From assembly GCF_002944405.1 (NCBI RefSeq), contig NZ_CP024307.1:1260501-1324500 (forward strand): 64,000 nt of DNA. Reading direction: 5' to 3'. This DNA is from Sinorhizobium fredii (GTDB taxonomy: Bacteria; Pseudomonadota; Alphaproteobacteria; Rhizobiales; Rhizobiaceae). The position numbers were made by a program, and so were the translations under genes. This document shows, piece after piece, positions 17,192 through 26,233 of this stretch (its first letter is position 1; each line of letters begins with the position of its first letter). The notes below the pieces were generated by a model that was not told the DNA's origin, did no database searches, and saw nothing but the letters and a program-made list of their open reading frames with translations.

Positions 17192-17830
17192 ATGCGTACG
17201 CTCACCACCACTCTCATGGCTTCGGCCATTGCCCTGGTAACCTTCCAGGCAGCTCACGCCGCCGACGCGGTCGACGAAGTTCCGGCTGCTCCGGCTGCCG
17301 AATATACCGAGCCGGCCGTCAAGAACTGGTCCGGCGCCTATGTCGGCGGCACGGCCAATTGGCATCACGGCGAAGCCGATGCCACCGGCGGGAACACGTC
17401 GGCCGGCTTCGGCGGCGGCCTTTACGGCGGCTACAACGTGCAGGACGGTCAGATGGTCTACGGCGGCGAAGCCGACGTCAACTACGCCGGCAACGACTCC
17501 CACTCCAGCGGCCGCCGCGTGAAGCAGGGCGTCAACGGCTCGCTCCGCGGCCGCGTCGGTGTCGACCTCAACCCGGTGCTGGTCTACGGCACGGCCGGTC
17601 TCGCCCTTGGCAATGCCAAGCTCTCCACCCCGGCGGGCTCCGACGACAAGACCCTGGTCGGCTGGACGGCTGGCGCCGGTGCCGAAACCTTCGTCACCGA
17701 CAACGTTACGGCCCGCGTCGAATACCGTTACACGGACTACGCCTCCAAGGACTTCCGCACCGGCGGCTCGACGGTCTCCTCCGGCTATGACGAGCACAGC
17801 GTCCGCGTCGGTATGGGCGTCAAGTTCTGA
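17192..17830 (+). CDS. ropB: RopB-type outer membrane beta-barrel protein
   Basis: This 212-residue protein has a signal peptide (cleavage after AHA, about residue 23), a short Ala/Pro linker, then an eight-stranded barrel of the Omp25/RopB family. WSGAYVGG opens the first strand, repeated GLYGGY and YGGEADVNY segments follow, and RVGMGVKF ends in the terminal phenylalanine that the BAM machinery recognises. RopB-type proteins are major rhizobial outer-membrane proteins affecting envelope integrity. It is monocistronic, with its own strong terminator at 17850-17877. Confidence 0.9.
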   Translation: MRTLTTTLMASAIALVTFQAAHAADAVDEVPAAPAAEYTEPAVKNWSGAYVGGTANWHHGEADATGGNTSAGFGGGLYGGYNVQDGQMVYGGEADVNYAGNDSHSSGRRVKQGVNGSLRGRVGVDLNPVLVYGTAGLALGNAKLSTPAGSDDKTLVGWTAGAGAETFVTDNVTARVEYRYTDYASKDFRTGGSTVSSGYDEHSVRVGMGVKF

Positions 17831-17849
17831 TCCTTTCAAACGGATCAAG

Positions 17850-17877
17850 AAAAGGCCGGGGTGACCCGGCCTTTTTT
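17850..17877 (+). terminator. Rho-independent terminator of ropB
   Basis: AAGGCCGGG (17852-17860) pairs with CCCGGCCTT (17865-17873) around GTGA, followed directly by a T-run to 17877. This is a textbook terminator, sited between convergent ropB and the GST gene. Confidence 0.93.
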
Positions 17878-17888
17878 GTACCCTTGAT

Positions 17889-18479
17889 TCAGGTCTTGAA
17901 TTTGGGATAATCCGGAAAGTGTTTCTCGAACTTGGCCGGCCAGGTCTTGAGCTTCGGCCGCCCTTTCTGCCATTCGCCGGCAAAGCGCAGCTCGATATAG
18001 CGCAGCATGGCGGCGAGCGCGAAATGTCCCGCATTCAGCTTGCCGCCGGTCTTCGGCAGATGAGCTTCCAGGTGGTCGAGCCCGCGCTCGACCTTTTCCC
18101 ATTGTCGGTCGATCCAGGGCTGATGCACCTTTTCCGGCGGATGAAAGCGCTTTTCGTAGACGATCGCCAGCAGGCTGTCGCAGATGCCGTCGCAGAGCGC
18201 TTCGAAGATCTCGATCTGGGTGCGCTTCTCGGCGGTTTTCGGATAGAGCCCGCCTTTGGTCTCGCGGTCGAGGAAATGCATGATCGCCCGGCTGTCGTAG
18301 ATCGACCGGCCATCGGCCGTGATCAGCGTCGGGATTTTTCCAAGCGGATTGCTGTCGACCAGTTCCGGCGGATTGGCATTGGTGTCGGTGAGCACGCTTT
18401 CCGCAGCGATTCCGAGATGATGGGCAGCCATCCGAACCTTGTTGGAATAGGGGGAGGCGGGCGAGTAGAGTATCTTCAT
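17889..18479 (-). CDS. Glutathione S-transferase family protein
   Basis: This 196-residue soluble GST has the N-terminal ILYSPASPYSNKVRMAAHHLGI motif (active-site Ser/Tyr region), GKIPTLITADG with the cis-proline, and YDSRAIMHFLDRE (residues about 61-73), which together bind glutathione. A helical C-terminal domain follows. It belongs to a different branch from the GST at 8980. It is followed on the same strand by no other gene, and the RNase T2 gene lies 14 bp upstream, so it may be the third gene of that leftward unit. The substrate is unknown. Confidence 0.87.
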   Translation of the reverse strand: MKILYSPASPYSNKVRMAAHHLGIAAESVLTDTNANPPELVDSNPLGKIPTLITADGRSIYDSRAIMHFLDRETKGGLYPKTAEKRTQIEIFEALCDGICDSLLAIVYEKRFHPPEKVHQPWIDRQWEKVERGLDHLEAHLPKTGGKLNAGHFALAAMLRYIELRFAGEWQKGRPKLKTWPAKFEKHFPDYPKFKT

Positions 18480-18493
18480 TCGTCTTTCCGTTC

Positions 18494-19195
18494 TTATGGT
18501 GCGGCGGGGAGTAGCACCGCGCCTCGTCGGCAGGCGCGGCGATCTATTTCAGGGCAGGCCCTGAAACGCAATTCCCTGTCGAAGCAGACCCTGATTTCCT
18601 CGATCAGAGGCCCCTCGCAGGTCACGGCGATCATGTCTTTCGCCATGCCGGGGTTCTTCGTCGTGAAAGCGGTCTCGATCGATGCGGCGGAGAGGTCTCG
18701 CGAACCCTCCGTGGAGGTAAACTCGGCAGGAATCTCAAGCCGCTCGCGGGCCGCCCGTGTCACAGCGAAATAATCCGCCTGGCTGAGGCCGGAGCAGGTG
18801 CCGTGTTTGCGCCATTGATGCCCGATCAAGCCCATCGACGGAACGATGTCGAGATATTGCCGGCCAAGTGACTCAGGGACCCGGGCGGATTGCCCCGTCT
18901 GGCAAAACTGCGGATAGCCGCGTTCATATTGCGGCCAAAGGCCGTGGACGATCAGGCCGCTGCCGCGCTCGCATTGTTCGGATTTGCCCTTCGGGTCATT
19001 GCCTCGGCACCAGGTCGGGGACCAGGAGAGCGAAAGCACATAGAAGTCGAAGCCCTTGCCGAGCGGTACGCTCGCCGATGCGGCACCCGCCGGGGCGTCC
19101 ACCCCGGAGCCGGATGTCTTGTCGCCTTCGCCGTTACAGCCGGCGATCGCCAACAGGGCAAGGGTCGCCAGAAGCCGGTTTCTTGCGGCAATCAA
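18494..19195 (-). CDS. Ribonuclease T2 family lipoprotein
   Basis: This 233-residue RNase T2 carries both active-site blocks: HGLWP (84-88) and WRKHGTC (128-134), with His84 and His131 the catalytic pair that cleaves RNA through a 2',3'-cyclic intermediate. A lipoprotein signal ends IAGC with Cys20, so the enzyme is probably membrane-anchored in the periplasm. The start is taken as TTG at 19195, which overlaps the stop of the upstream gene as TTGA and puts the signal peptide at the exact N terminus. The frame stays open upstream to 19354 but only antisense-like text lies there. Confidence 0.87.
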   Translation of the reverse strand: MIAARNRLLATLALLAIAGCNGEGDKTSGSGVDAPAGAASASVPLGKGFDFYVLSLSWSPTWCRGNDPKGKSEQCERGSGLIVHGLWPQYERGYPQFCQTGQSARVPESLGRQYLDIVPSMGLIGHQWRKHGTCSGLSQADYFAVTRAARERLEIPAEFTSTEGSRDLSAASIETAFTTKNPGMAKDMIAVTCEGPLIEEIRVCFDRELRFRACPEIDRRACRRGAVLLPAAP

Positions 19196-19635
19196 CGAAG
19201 CGAAGAGCAATGGGCGCCGTAGACATACCAGGGATCGAGGCCGCCGACGCAGAACTCGACATTGGAGCCGACGCCGGCAAATCCCCAGGGTCGCTCGATG
19301 AGGTACCAGAGCGGCCTCCGGACCCCGTCGCTCATCACCGCGGTCGCATAGCAATATTCACGTTCGACCAGATGGGTGTAGTCGCGCGGCTCGAAGCGGT
19401 TCTGGCCCATGTCGCGGATTTCGGCGATCGCGAGATTGGCATGAAGATAGTTTGCCGCCTTATAGTCGAAGCGCCGCGTGATGAAGCCCAGCACCGACGG
19501 GTTGCCGCAAATGCCGATATTGTAAGCCTGCGGGGCGACGGGCACCGCGGCCAAATCCGCGGCGGCGGCACTGGTGACCACACCGGCGGCGAGGGAAAGC
19601 GAGGTCAGAAGCATTGCGGCAAGCTTGCAAATCAT
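19192..19635 (-). CDS. Small secreted protein translationally coupled to RNase T2
   Basis: This 147-residue protein has a signal peptide (cleavage near residue 26, after SAAA). The mature part is aromatic and has several cysteines (in GICGNPS, REYCYAT, EFCVGG and AHCSS) suited to periplasmic disulfides. I recognise no domain. It precedes the RNase T2 gene and its TGA overlaps the TTG start of that gene, so the two are made together. A role as partner, folding aid or inhibitor of the RNase is possible but unproven. Confidence 0.8.
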   Translation of the reverse strand: MICKLAAMLLTSLSLAAGVVTSAAAADLAAVPVAPQAYNIGICGNPSVLGFITRRFDYKAANYLHANLAIAEIRDMGQNRFEPRDYTHLVEREYCYATAVMSDGVRRPLWYLIERPWGFAGVGSNVEFCVGGLDPWYVYGAHCSSLR

Positions 19636-19655
19636 GACTTCCTCCTGGATCGTCT

Positions 19656-19760
19656 CTACAGCGCCGCGCGTCTTTCAGACGCGCAAAGGACGCTGCAAGA
19701 CTTTGAACCTACGCATCGTGCTTTCCGAAAATGGATTCCGATTTTCGGGCCGATGCGCTA
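19656..19760 (-). repeat. RIME-like mosaic repeat, copy D (one half replaced)
   Basis: The half at 19656-19700 matches the second palindrome of copies A-C (CTACAGCGCCGCGCGTC...GACGCGC, then CTTTGAA). The other half is different: CGCATCG...CCGAAAAT at 19712-19731 pairs with ATTTTCGG...CGATGCG up to 19758, instead of the TTAAATCG palindrome. This is a modular exchange. It lies upstream of the small secreted protein gene and downstream of nothing on its strand except rlmJ. Confidence 0.75.
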
Positions 19761-19787
19761 GAGATTGATGCCACGGCACCCGACGCG

Positions 19788-20669
19788 TCAAGGCCCTCGG
19801 TTGAGAGCTGTTTCGCCGCGCAGCCAGAAGCAGCGTGCCGACGCGAAGCGATCCTGGCGAAGTCGTTCCTTCAGGAAGGGCAGCAGGATGTCGAGCTCGT
19901 CCTTGAGCGTATAGGGTGGATTGACGATGACAAGGCCCGAGCCTGCCAGTCCGGTGATGTCGCGATCGCTGCGGACCGCAAGCTCGGCGCACAGCATTTT
20001 GGGTATTTCCAGCGCTTTCAGCGCCTCATGAAATTCCTTGACCGGCGCGCCTTTCTTCAGCGGATACCAGAGGCAGTAGATACCGCCGGCAAAGCGGCGA
20101 TAGGCCCTGGCAAGCCCTTCGGCCAGCCGCTCGTATTCACCTTCCTTCTCGAATGGCGGATCGACGAGCACGAGGCCGCGCTTTTCCTTCGGCGGCAGGT
20201 GGGCGCCGAGCGCCAGCCAGCCGTCGAGCCGGGTGATCCGGCTCTGGAAATCGCCGTCGAACAGCCGGTGCAGCGTTTCATAGTCGTCCGGATGCAGTTC
20301 CATTGCCGAGAGCCGGTCCTGCGGCCGAAACAGCATGCGGGCAAGCTTCGGCGAACCGGGATAATGCGTGATCCCGGCATCCGCCCCAGTATGCGGATTG
20401 AGATCGCGCACGGCCGCAAGATAGGGCTCGAGAATGGCGGCTACCGGTGGAGGGAGTTCGGCGTCGACCAGCCTTCCGATGCCGTCGCGCCACTCGCCGG
20501 TCTTTTGCGCCTCCTCGCTGGAGAGGTCATAGAGACCGATGCCGGCATGGGTATCCAGCACCCGGAAGGCCCTATCCTTCTGTTTGAGATAGGTGACGAG
20601 CCTGGCCAGCACCGCGTGCTTCAGGACATCGGCGAAGTTGCCCGCATGATAAATGTGCCGATAGTTCAT
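19788..20669 (-). CDS. rlmJ: 23S rRNA (adenine2030-N6)-methyltransferase
   Basis: This 293-residue RlmJ/YhiR family protein methylates A2030 of 23S rRNA using SAM. MNYRHIYHAGNFADVLKHAVL is the highly conserved N terminus. VLDTHAGIGLYDL (about 38-50) is the SAM-binding loop and LVDPPFE (about 170) is the catalytic (D/N)PP(F/Y) motif of N6-adenine methyltransferases. Length is typical. It is divergent from the molybdopterin oxidoreductase gene, with only 86 bp between the starts. Confidence 0.95.
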   Translation of the reverse strand: MNYRHIYHAGNFADVLKHAVLARLVTYLKQKDRAFRVLDTHAGIGLYDLSSEEAQKTGEWRDGIGRLVDAELPPPVAAILEPYLAAVRDLNPHTGADAGITHYPGSPKLARMLFRPQDRLSAMELHPDDYETLHRLFDGDFQSRITRLDGWLALGAHLPPKEKRGLVLVDPPFEKEGEYERLAEGLARAYRRFAGGIYCLWYPLKKGAPVKEFHEALKALEIPKMLCAELAVRSDRDITGLAGSGLVIVNPPYTLKDELDILLPFLKERLRQDRFASARCFWLRGETALNRGP

Positions 20670-20755
20670 AAGAGCCGCCGATGGCTGCGATCAATTGTTT
20701 CGATGGATGGCGAATGGGACTTTGAGCCCTCTTTCGGATGCCATATAGAAAAGCC

Positions 20756-22870
20756 ATGAACGTTGCGACCCCCATCAGAGCAGAAAAGTCGGTCGGCCAC
20801 TCTGTCTGTCCGCATGATTGTCCCTCGGCTTGCGCGCTGGAAGTGGACCTGACCGCCGAAGGCCGGATCGGGCGCGTCCGCGGCGCGGCCGCCAACAGCT
20901 ACACGGCCGGCGTCATCTGCGCCAAGGTCGCGCGCTATGCCGAGCGCATCTATCATCCCGGCCGGCTGATGGTGCCGCAGCGCCGCATCGGCGCGAAAGG
21001 CGAGGGGCGCTGGCAGGAAATCTCCTGGGAGGCGGCACTCGACGAGATCGCCGAACAATTCGTCAAGGCCGAGCAGGAACACGGCTCGGAAGCGGTCTGG
21101 CCCTATTTCTATGCCGGCACCATGGGGCAGGTGCAGCGCGATTCCGTCGAGCGCCTGCGCCATGCCAAGCGCTATTCCGGCTTCTTCGGCTCGATCTGCA
21201 CGAACATGGCCTGGACCGGCTTCACCATGGCGACCGGAGCCCTGCGCGGCCCGGACCCGCGCGAAATGGCCAAGTCCGATTGCGTGGTAATCTGGGGCAC
21301 CAATGCGGTGGCAACCCAGGTCAACGTGATGACCCATGCGGTCAAGGCCCGCAAGGAGCGCGGCGCCAAGATTGTCGTCATCGACGTCTACGACAATCCG
21401 ACGGTCAAGCAGGCCGATCTCGGCCTCATCCTGAAGCCGGGCACCGATGCCGCGCTCGCCTGCGCCGTCATGCATATCGCCTTCCGAGACGGCTACGCGG
21501 ACCGCCCCTATATGGCGGAGTATGCCGACGACCCGGCCGGCCTCGAAGCGCATCTCGAGACACGCGGGCCGGAATGGGCGTCGGCGATCAGCGGGCTCTC
21601 CGTCGAGGAAATCGAGGCCTTCGCGAAACTCGTCGGGACGACGCCGAGAACCTATTTCCGTCTTGGCTACGGCTTCACCCGCCAGCGCAACGGTTCGGTC
21701 GCAATCCACGCCGCAGCATCGGTCGCCACCGTGCTCGGCTCGTGGAAGCACGAGGGCGGCGGAGCCTTCCATTCCAACAACGACATCTTCAAGCTCGACA
21801 AGCGCGAACTGGTCGGCACCGCTCTGCACGACCCCGACATACGCATGCTCGATCAATCGCAGATCGGCCGCGTGCTGACCGGCGACGCCGAGGCGCTGCG
21901 CCATCGCGGGCCGGTAACGGCGATGCTGATCCAGAACACCAATCCGGTAAACGTCGCGCCCGAGCAGCGGCTGGTGAAGAGGGGGGTCCTGCGCGGCGAC
22001 CTCTTCGTCGCCGTGCATGAGCAGTTCATGACCGACACCGCCCGGCTTGCCGACATCGTCCTGCCGGCAACGATGTTTCTGGAGCATGACGATCTCTATC
22101 GCGGCGGCGGACACCAGCACATTCTGATCGGCCCGAAGATCGTCGAACCGCCGTCGACGGTGCGCACCAACCTGTTCGTCATCGAAGAACTGGCAAAGCG
22201 CCTCGGCGTTGCCGATCGAACGGGCTTTGGCCTCTCGGAGCGGCAGCATATCGACAGGCTGCTCGCCAATTACGGCCTCGGCTACGAAGAAATGAAGGAG
22301 CGGAAATGGCTTGATTGCCAGCCCGGGTTCGAGGAAGCGCATTTCCTCAAGGGTTTCGGGCACCCGGACGGCAAGTTCCGCTTCAAGGCGGACTGGACCG
22401 GAACACCCGCACCGAACCGGCCGCCGAAATCGATGGGCCCGCAGGGACCGCATGGCAGCCTCCCCGAGTTTCCCGACCATGTCGATCTGATCGAAATCGC
22501 CGACGGCCGTCATCCATTCCGGCTGGCGACCTCGCCGGCGCGTTCGTTCCTGAACTCGACGTTTTCCGAGACGCCCTCTTCGATCGAGAAGGAGGGGCGC
22601 CCGGAGGTCATGATCCATGTGGAGGACGCAGCCGGGCTCGGCATCGCCGACGGCGATATCGTCCGGCTCGGTAACGACCGCGGCGAGATCCGACTTCATG
22701 CCAGGATCGGCGGCGGTGCGCGCCGCGGCGTGGTGATTGCCGAGGGTCTCTGGCCGAACGGCGCCCATCTCGATGGCGAGGGGATCAATATCCTGACCGG
22801 TGCGGACGCGGTCGCACCCTATGGAGGGGCGGCCTTCCACGACAACCGGGTCTGGATGCGCCGGGCCTGA
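20756..22870 (+). CDS. Molybdopterin-dependent oxidoreductase (DMSO reductase family)
   Basis: This 704-residue protein has an N-terminal [4Fe-4S] site with cysteines 18, 22 and 26 (CPHDCPSAC) and a fourth in GVICAK near 57. The molybdopterin domains follow: SICTNMAWTG, VIWGTNAVATQV and NTNPVNVAPEQ. A C-terminal dinucleotide-binding domain has SPARSFLNSTFSE and the DAAGLGIADGDIVRLGNDRGEI region. No Tat or Sec signal is seen, so it is probably cytoplasmic. Substrate and partner are unknown. Cofactor supply by MoaD/MoaE (13 kb) is inference. NudK follows 58 bp later on the same strand. Confidence 0.88.
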   Translation: MNVATPIRAEKSVGHSVCPHDCPSACALEVDLTAEGRIGRVRGAAANSYTAGVICAKVARYAERIYHPGRLMVPQRRIGAKGEGRWQEISWEAALDEIAEQFVKAEQEHGSEAVWPYFYAGTMGQVQRDSVERLRHAKRYSGFFGSICTNMAWTGFTMATGALRGPDPREMAKSDCVVIWGTNAVATQVNVMTHAVKARKERGAKIVVIDVYDNPTVKQADLGLILKPGTDAALACAVMHIAFRDGYADRPYMAEYADDPAGLEAHLETRGPEWASAISGLSVEEIEAFAKLVGTTPRTYFRLGYGFTRQRNGSVAIHAAASVATVLGSWKHEGGGAFHSNNDIFKLDKRELVGTALHDPDIRMLDQSQIGRVLTGDAEALRHRGPVTAMLIQNTNPVNVAPEQRLVKRGVLRGDLFVAVHEQFMTDTARLADIVLPATMFLEHDDLYRGGGHQHILIGPKIVEPPSTVRTNLFVIEELAKRLGVADRTGFGLSERQHIDRLLANYGLGYEEMKERKWLDCQPGFEEAHFLKGFGHPDGKFRFKADWTGTPAPNRPPKSMGPQGPHGSLPEFPDHVDLIEIADGRHPFRLATSPARSFLNSTFSETPSSIEKEGRPEVMIHVEDAAGLGIADGDIVRLGNDRGEIRLHARIGGGARRGVVIAEGLWPNGAHLDGEGINILTGADAVAPYGGAAFHDNRVWMRRA

Positions 22871-22928
22871 GCAGCCATGTTCGACACGCGCAGCATGCGT
22901 GTGAAAACGCTTTCATCAAGGATCACCC

Positions 22929-23525
22929 ATGACGCAGCATGAAGACCCGCGCATCCGGATACTCGACCGCCGGTCTCTCTGGAAGGGCTTCATCAGCCTC
23001 GAGCAGGTCACCCTCGAGCAACAGATGTCCGACGGCAGGACTGCCCGCCTCGTTCGCGAGGTGCACGATCATGGCCGGGCAGCGACGATCCTGCTTTTCG
23101 ACCCGGAACGCCAGATCGTCGTGCTCGTCCGCCAGTTCCGCCTTCCCGTCCTGCTGCAGGGGGAGCCCGCCTATCTGGTCGAGACGCCGGCGGGCCTGCT
23201 CGACGGCGAGGCGCCGGAAGTGGCGATCTGCCGCGAGGCGATGGAGGAGACCGGCTATCGCATCGAGAGTGCCATGCATCTCTTCGACGCCTATATGAGC
23301 CCCGGTTCGATAACCGAACGGACGAGTTTTTTCCTCGGCCGCATCGATACGTCCAAGAAGGTGGCCGCCGGCGGCGGGCTGGCGCATGAGGGCGAAGACA
23401 TCGAGGTGCTGGAAATCGCCTTGGACGACGCCGTCGCAATGATCGGCACCGGCGAAATCTGCGATGCCAAGACGATCATGCTTCTGCAATGGGCCGTGCT
23501 GAACCGGGCGGCGCTCGCGGGCTAA
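22929..23525 (+). CDS. NUDIX hydrolase, NudK-like GDP-mannose/ADP-ribose pyrophosphatase
   Basis: This 198-residue protein has the Nudix box at about 97-119. The catalytic Glu/Arg/Glu pattern (E...REAMEETG) is intact; the leading Gly is displaced by one residue, as I recall for NudK. ETPAGLLDG and DAYMSPGSITERTSFFLG are hallmark NudK/ADP-ribose pyrophosphatase text. The expected reaction is hydrolysis of a nucleotide sugar or ADP-ribose to monophosphates. It follows the molybdopterin oxidoreductase gene and may share its transcript. Confidence 0.88.
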   Translation: MTQHEDPRIRILDRRSLWKGFISLEQVTLEQQMSDGRTARLVREVHDHGRAATILLFDPERQIVVLVRQFRLPVLLQGEPAYLVETPAGLLDGEAPEVAICREAMEETGYRIESAMHLFDAYMSPGSITERTSFFLGRIDTSKKVAAGGGLAHEGEDIEVLEIALDDAVAMIGTGEICDAKTIMLLQWAVLNRAALAG

Positions 23526-23591
23526 CCCCTTGATACGGCATACATTACCGATAATTCACTTTTTGTCGGCGATGCGCTGAGGTAAATCCCT

Positions 23592-23612
23592 CGTGTCTAC
23601 TCCAACGACACG
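23592..23612 (+). promoter_or_regulatory. Hairpin in the translation-initiation region of lpiA
   Basis: CGTGTC (23592-23597) pairs with GACACG (23607-23612) around a 9-base loop, and flanking C-G and T-G pairs can extend the stem. It ends 8 bp before the lpiA ATG, where a ribosome-binding site should be, and no good Shine-Dalgarno sequence is visible. It may modulate lpiA translation; this is a suggestion only. Confidence 0.35.
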
Positions 23613-23620
23613 GGCGATCC

Positions 23621-26233
23621 ATGACGTCCCCTTCTACCCCCCACGAGATTGAAGCGCAGCCAGAACCGGCCGAGATCGGGTGGCGGCCATTCCTGAGGCG
23701 CAATCAACGTTATCTTTCCGCCTTGGGCATCCTCCTGATGATCGCGCTCTTCGGGGTGGCGATTTTTCACCTCACTGCCGAAGTGCAGTATGAGGATGTG
23801 GTGGCGGCACTGGCAGGCACGAGCTGGAGCGCGGTGGCAACCGCCATTCTGCTCACTGGTCTGAGCTTTCTTGCGCTTACCTTCTACGACGTCGGCGCAC
23901 TCGACTACGTCAAACGCAAGCTCCCCTATGTCGACGTCGCTCTGACGGCATCCTGTGCCTATGCTGTGGGCAACACCGCGGGCTTCGGACCGTTGAGCGG
24001 CGGCGCGATCCGGTACCGTTCCTATTCCCGTCTCGGCCTGGAGCCCGATGAAATCGGCCGGGTCATTGCCTTCGTCACGCTCACCTTCGGCCTCGGCCTT
24101 GCCGCCGTCGCCTGCCTCAGCCTGCTCGCCGTTGCCGAATATGTTGCGCCGCTGATGGGGATCGAGCCGTTCTGGCTGCGGGCAATCGCCATGCTCGTGC
24201 TTGCCGCCATGCTCGCGGTCATGGTGGCGGCGCGGAGCGGTCATGAGGTGAGCATCGGCCGCGTCACCCTGCGCCTGCCGGATACCAGGACCTCGTCGCG
24301 TCAGTTTCTGGTAACGGCGCTTGATCTCGCTGCCTCCGCTACGGTGCTCTACGTGCTGCTGCCGTCGGGCACGATCGGCTGGCCGGCATTCCTGGCGATC
24401 TATTCCGTCGCGGTCGGCCTCGGCGTGCTGAGCCACGTCCCGGCCGGGTTGGGGGTCTTCGAAACGGTGATCGTCGCGACCCTCGGCCGGGCCGCTGATG
24501 TCGATGCGGTCCTCGGCGCACTGGTCCTCTACCGTGTGATCTACCATGTGTTGCCGCTGCTGATCGCCATTTTTGTGATCATCGGCATGGAGCTCCGCCA
24601 GCTCGCTGGACATCCGGCCGCGTCCAGCCTGCGCCGCGCCGGCGGACGGATGACGCCGCTGCTGCTTGCGACACTCGCTCTCGTGCTCGCCCTGATGCTG
24701 GTTCTTTCGAGCGTCACGCCGACGCCGGACGAGAACCTGGCCTTCCTCGCCGACCATGTCTCCCTGCCGATCGTCGAAGGGGCGCATTTCCTGGCAAGCT
24801 TGCTGGGCCTGGCCCTGGTCATCGTCGCGCGCGGGCTGGCACTGCGGCTCGATGGCGCCTGGTGGGCATCGGTCGTCATCGCGCTCACCGCGCTTTTGCT
24901 CTCGCTCGTCAAGGCGGTGGCGCTCGTCGAAGCAGGCATGCTCGCCTTCTTCATCCTCGGCCTCCTCGCGAGCCGCCGGCTTTTCGTCCGTCCCGCTTCG
25001 CTGTTCGGGCAGGCGCTGACAGCCCCCTGGCTGATGGCGATGGGCGTCATCTGCCTCGGTGCGTATGTCGTTCTGCTCTTCGTCTATCGAAACGTCGATT
25101 ACAGCCATGAGCTCTGGTGGCAGTTCGAGTTTTCGGCGGAGGCGCCGCGCGGCCTGCGCGCGCTGCTGGGCGTGACGATCGGCGCGACCGCCGTGGCGAT
25201 CTGGAGCCTCATGCGGCCGGCCACCACGGCAGTGGCGCCCGCATCCGAGGAGGAGCTCGAGCGCGCCATCGCCATTCTCGACGCCCAGGACATGTCTGAT
25301 GCCAACCTGGTGCGGATGGGCGACAAGAGCATCATGTTCTCGGCGGACGGCCGCGCCTTCATCATGTATGGCCGCTGGGCGCGCTCCTGGATCGCACTTT
25401 TCGACCCTGTCGGGCCCTTGGATGCCTGGCCGGACTTGATCTGGCAGTTCATGGAGACGGCGCGTTCCAACGGCTGCCGTGCCGTCTTCTATCAGGTCTC
25501 GCCCAAGGGCCTAGCTTACTACGCCGATGCGGGCTTGAGGGCCTTCCGCCTCGGCGAGCTCGCCGAGGTCGACCTTGCGCGCTTCGAGATGAAAGGCGGC
25601 AAATGGGCGAACCTGCGCCAGCAGGTGAGCCGCGGCCAGCGGGATGGGCTGGAATTTTCACTGGTGATGCCCGCCGATGTGCCGGCGATCCTGCCGGAAC
25701 TTGCGCAGATATCCGATGCCTGGCTTGCGCACCACAGCGCCCGCGAGAAGGGCTTTTCGCTCGGCGCCTTCGATCCGGGTTATCTTGCGGAACAGCCGGT
25801 GGCGATCCTCAAATGCAATGGCCGCATCGTCGCCTTCGCGAACATCCTTGTGACCGGCACCAAGGAAGAGGGATCCGTGGATCTGATGCGCTTCTCGCCG
25901 GAGGCGCCCCGGGGCGCGATGGATTTCCTGTTCGCGCAGCTGATGGAATATCTGAAGGCGCAGGGCTATCGTCGGTTCAATCTCGGAATGGCGCCGCTTT
26001 CCGGCATGTCCTCTCGCCGGCTGGCCCCGGTTTGGGACCGTGCGGGACGGACCTTCTACGAGCACGGCGAACGCTATTACAACTTCAAGGGCCTGCGCGC
26101 CTTCAAGTCCAAGTTCCATCCGCATTGGCAGCCACGCTATCTGGTAGCGAGCGGCGGGCTCAACCCGATCCTGGCGCTGATGGACGCGACCTTCCTGATC
26201 GGCGGCGGCCTCAAGGGAGTGATAAGGAAATGA
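23621..26233 (+). CDS. lpiA: Lysyl-phosphatidylglycerol synthase/flippase (MprF family)
   Basis: This 870-residue inner-membrane protein has a polytopic N-terminal flippase-like region of about 14 helices (residues 30-530) and a C-terminal cytoplasmic DUF2156/GNAT-like synthase domain (about 545-860) with KSIMFSADGRAFIMYG, AVFYQVSPKGL and GLRAFKSKFHPHWQPRYL. MprF transfers lysine from Lys-tRNA to phosphatidylglycerol, lowering envelope negative charge and raising resistance to cationic peptides and acid. In Sinorhizobium medicae this gene is lpiA, low-pH induced. Its TGA overlaps the acvB start as ATGA. Confidence 0.93.
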   Translation: MTSPSTPHEIEAQPEPAEIGWRPFLRRNQRYLSALGILLMIALFGVAIFHLTAEVQYEDVVAALAGTSWSAVATAILLTGLSFLALTFYDVGALDYVKRKLPYVDVALTASCAYAVGNTAGFGPLSGGAIRYRSYSRLGLEPDEIGRVIAFVTLTFGLGLAAVACLSLLAVAEYVAPLMGIEPFWLRAIAMLVLAAMLAVMVAARSGHEVSIGRVTLRLPDTRTSSRQFLVTALDLAASATVLYVLLPSGTIGWPAFLAIYSVAVGLGVLSHVPAGLGVFETVIVATLGRAADVDAVLGALVLYRVIYHVLPLLIAIFVIIGMELRQLAGHPAASSLRRAGGRMTPLLLATLALVLALMLVLSSVTPTPDENLAFLADHVSLPIVEGAHFLASLLGLALVIVARGLALRLDGAWWASVVIALTALLLSLVKAVALVEAGMLAFFILGLLASRRLFVRPASLFGQALTAPWLMAMGVICLGAYVVLLFVYRNVDYSHELWWQFEFSAEAPRGLRALLGVTIGATAVAIWSLMRPATTAVAPASEEELERAIAILDAQDMSDANLVRMGDKSIMFSADGRAFIMYGRWARSWIALFDPVGPLDAWPDLIWQFMETARSNGCRAVFYQVSPKGLAYYADAGLRAFRLGELAEVDLARFEMKGGKWANLRQQVSRGQRDGLEFSLVMPADVPAILPELAQISDAWLAHHSAREKGFSLGAFDPGYLAEQPVAILKCNGRIVAFANILVTGTKEEGSVDLMRFSPEAPRGAMDFLFAQLMEYLKAQGYRRFNLGMAPLSGMSSRRLAPVWDRAGRTFYEHGERYYNFKGLRAFKSKFHPHWQPRYLVASGGLNPILALMDATFLIGGGLKGVIRK

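Noticed and set aside
20666..22840. 724-codon leftward open frame opposite the molybdopterin oxidoreductase
   Set aside because: It is the antisense shadow of a well-conserved gene with Fe-S and molybdopterin motifs; its own translation is low-complexity Arg/Ala/Gly text with no domain.
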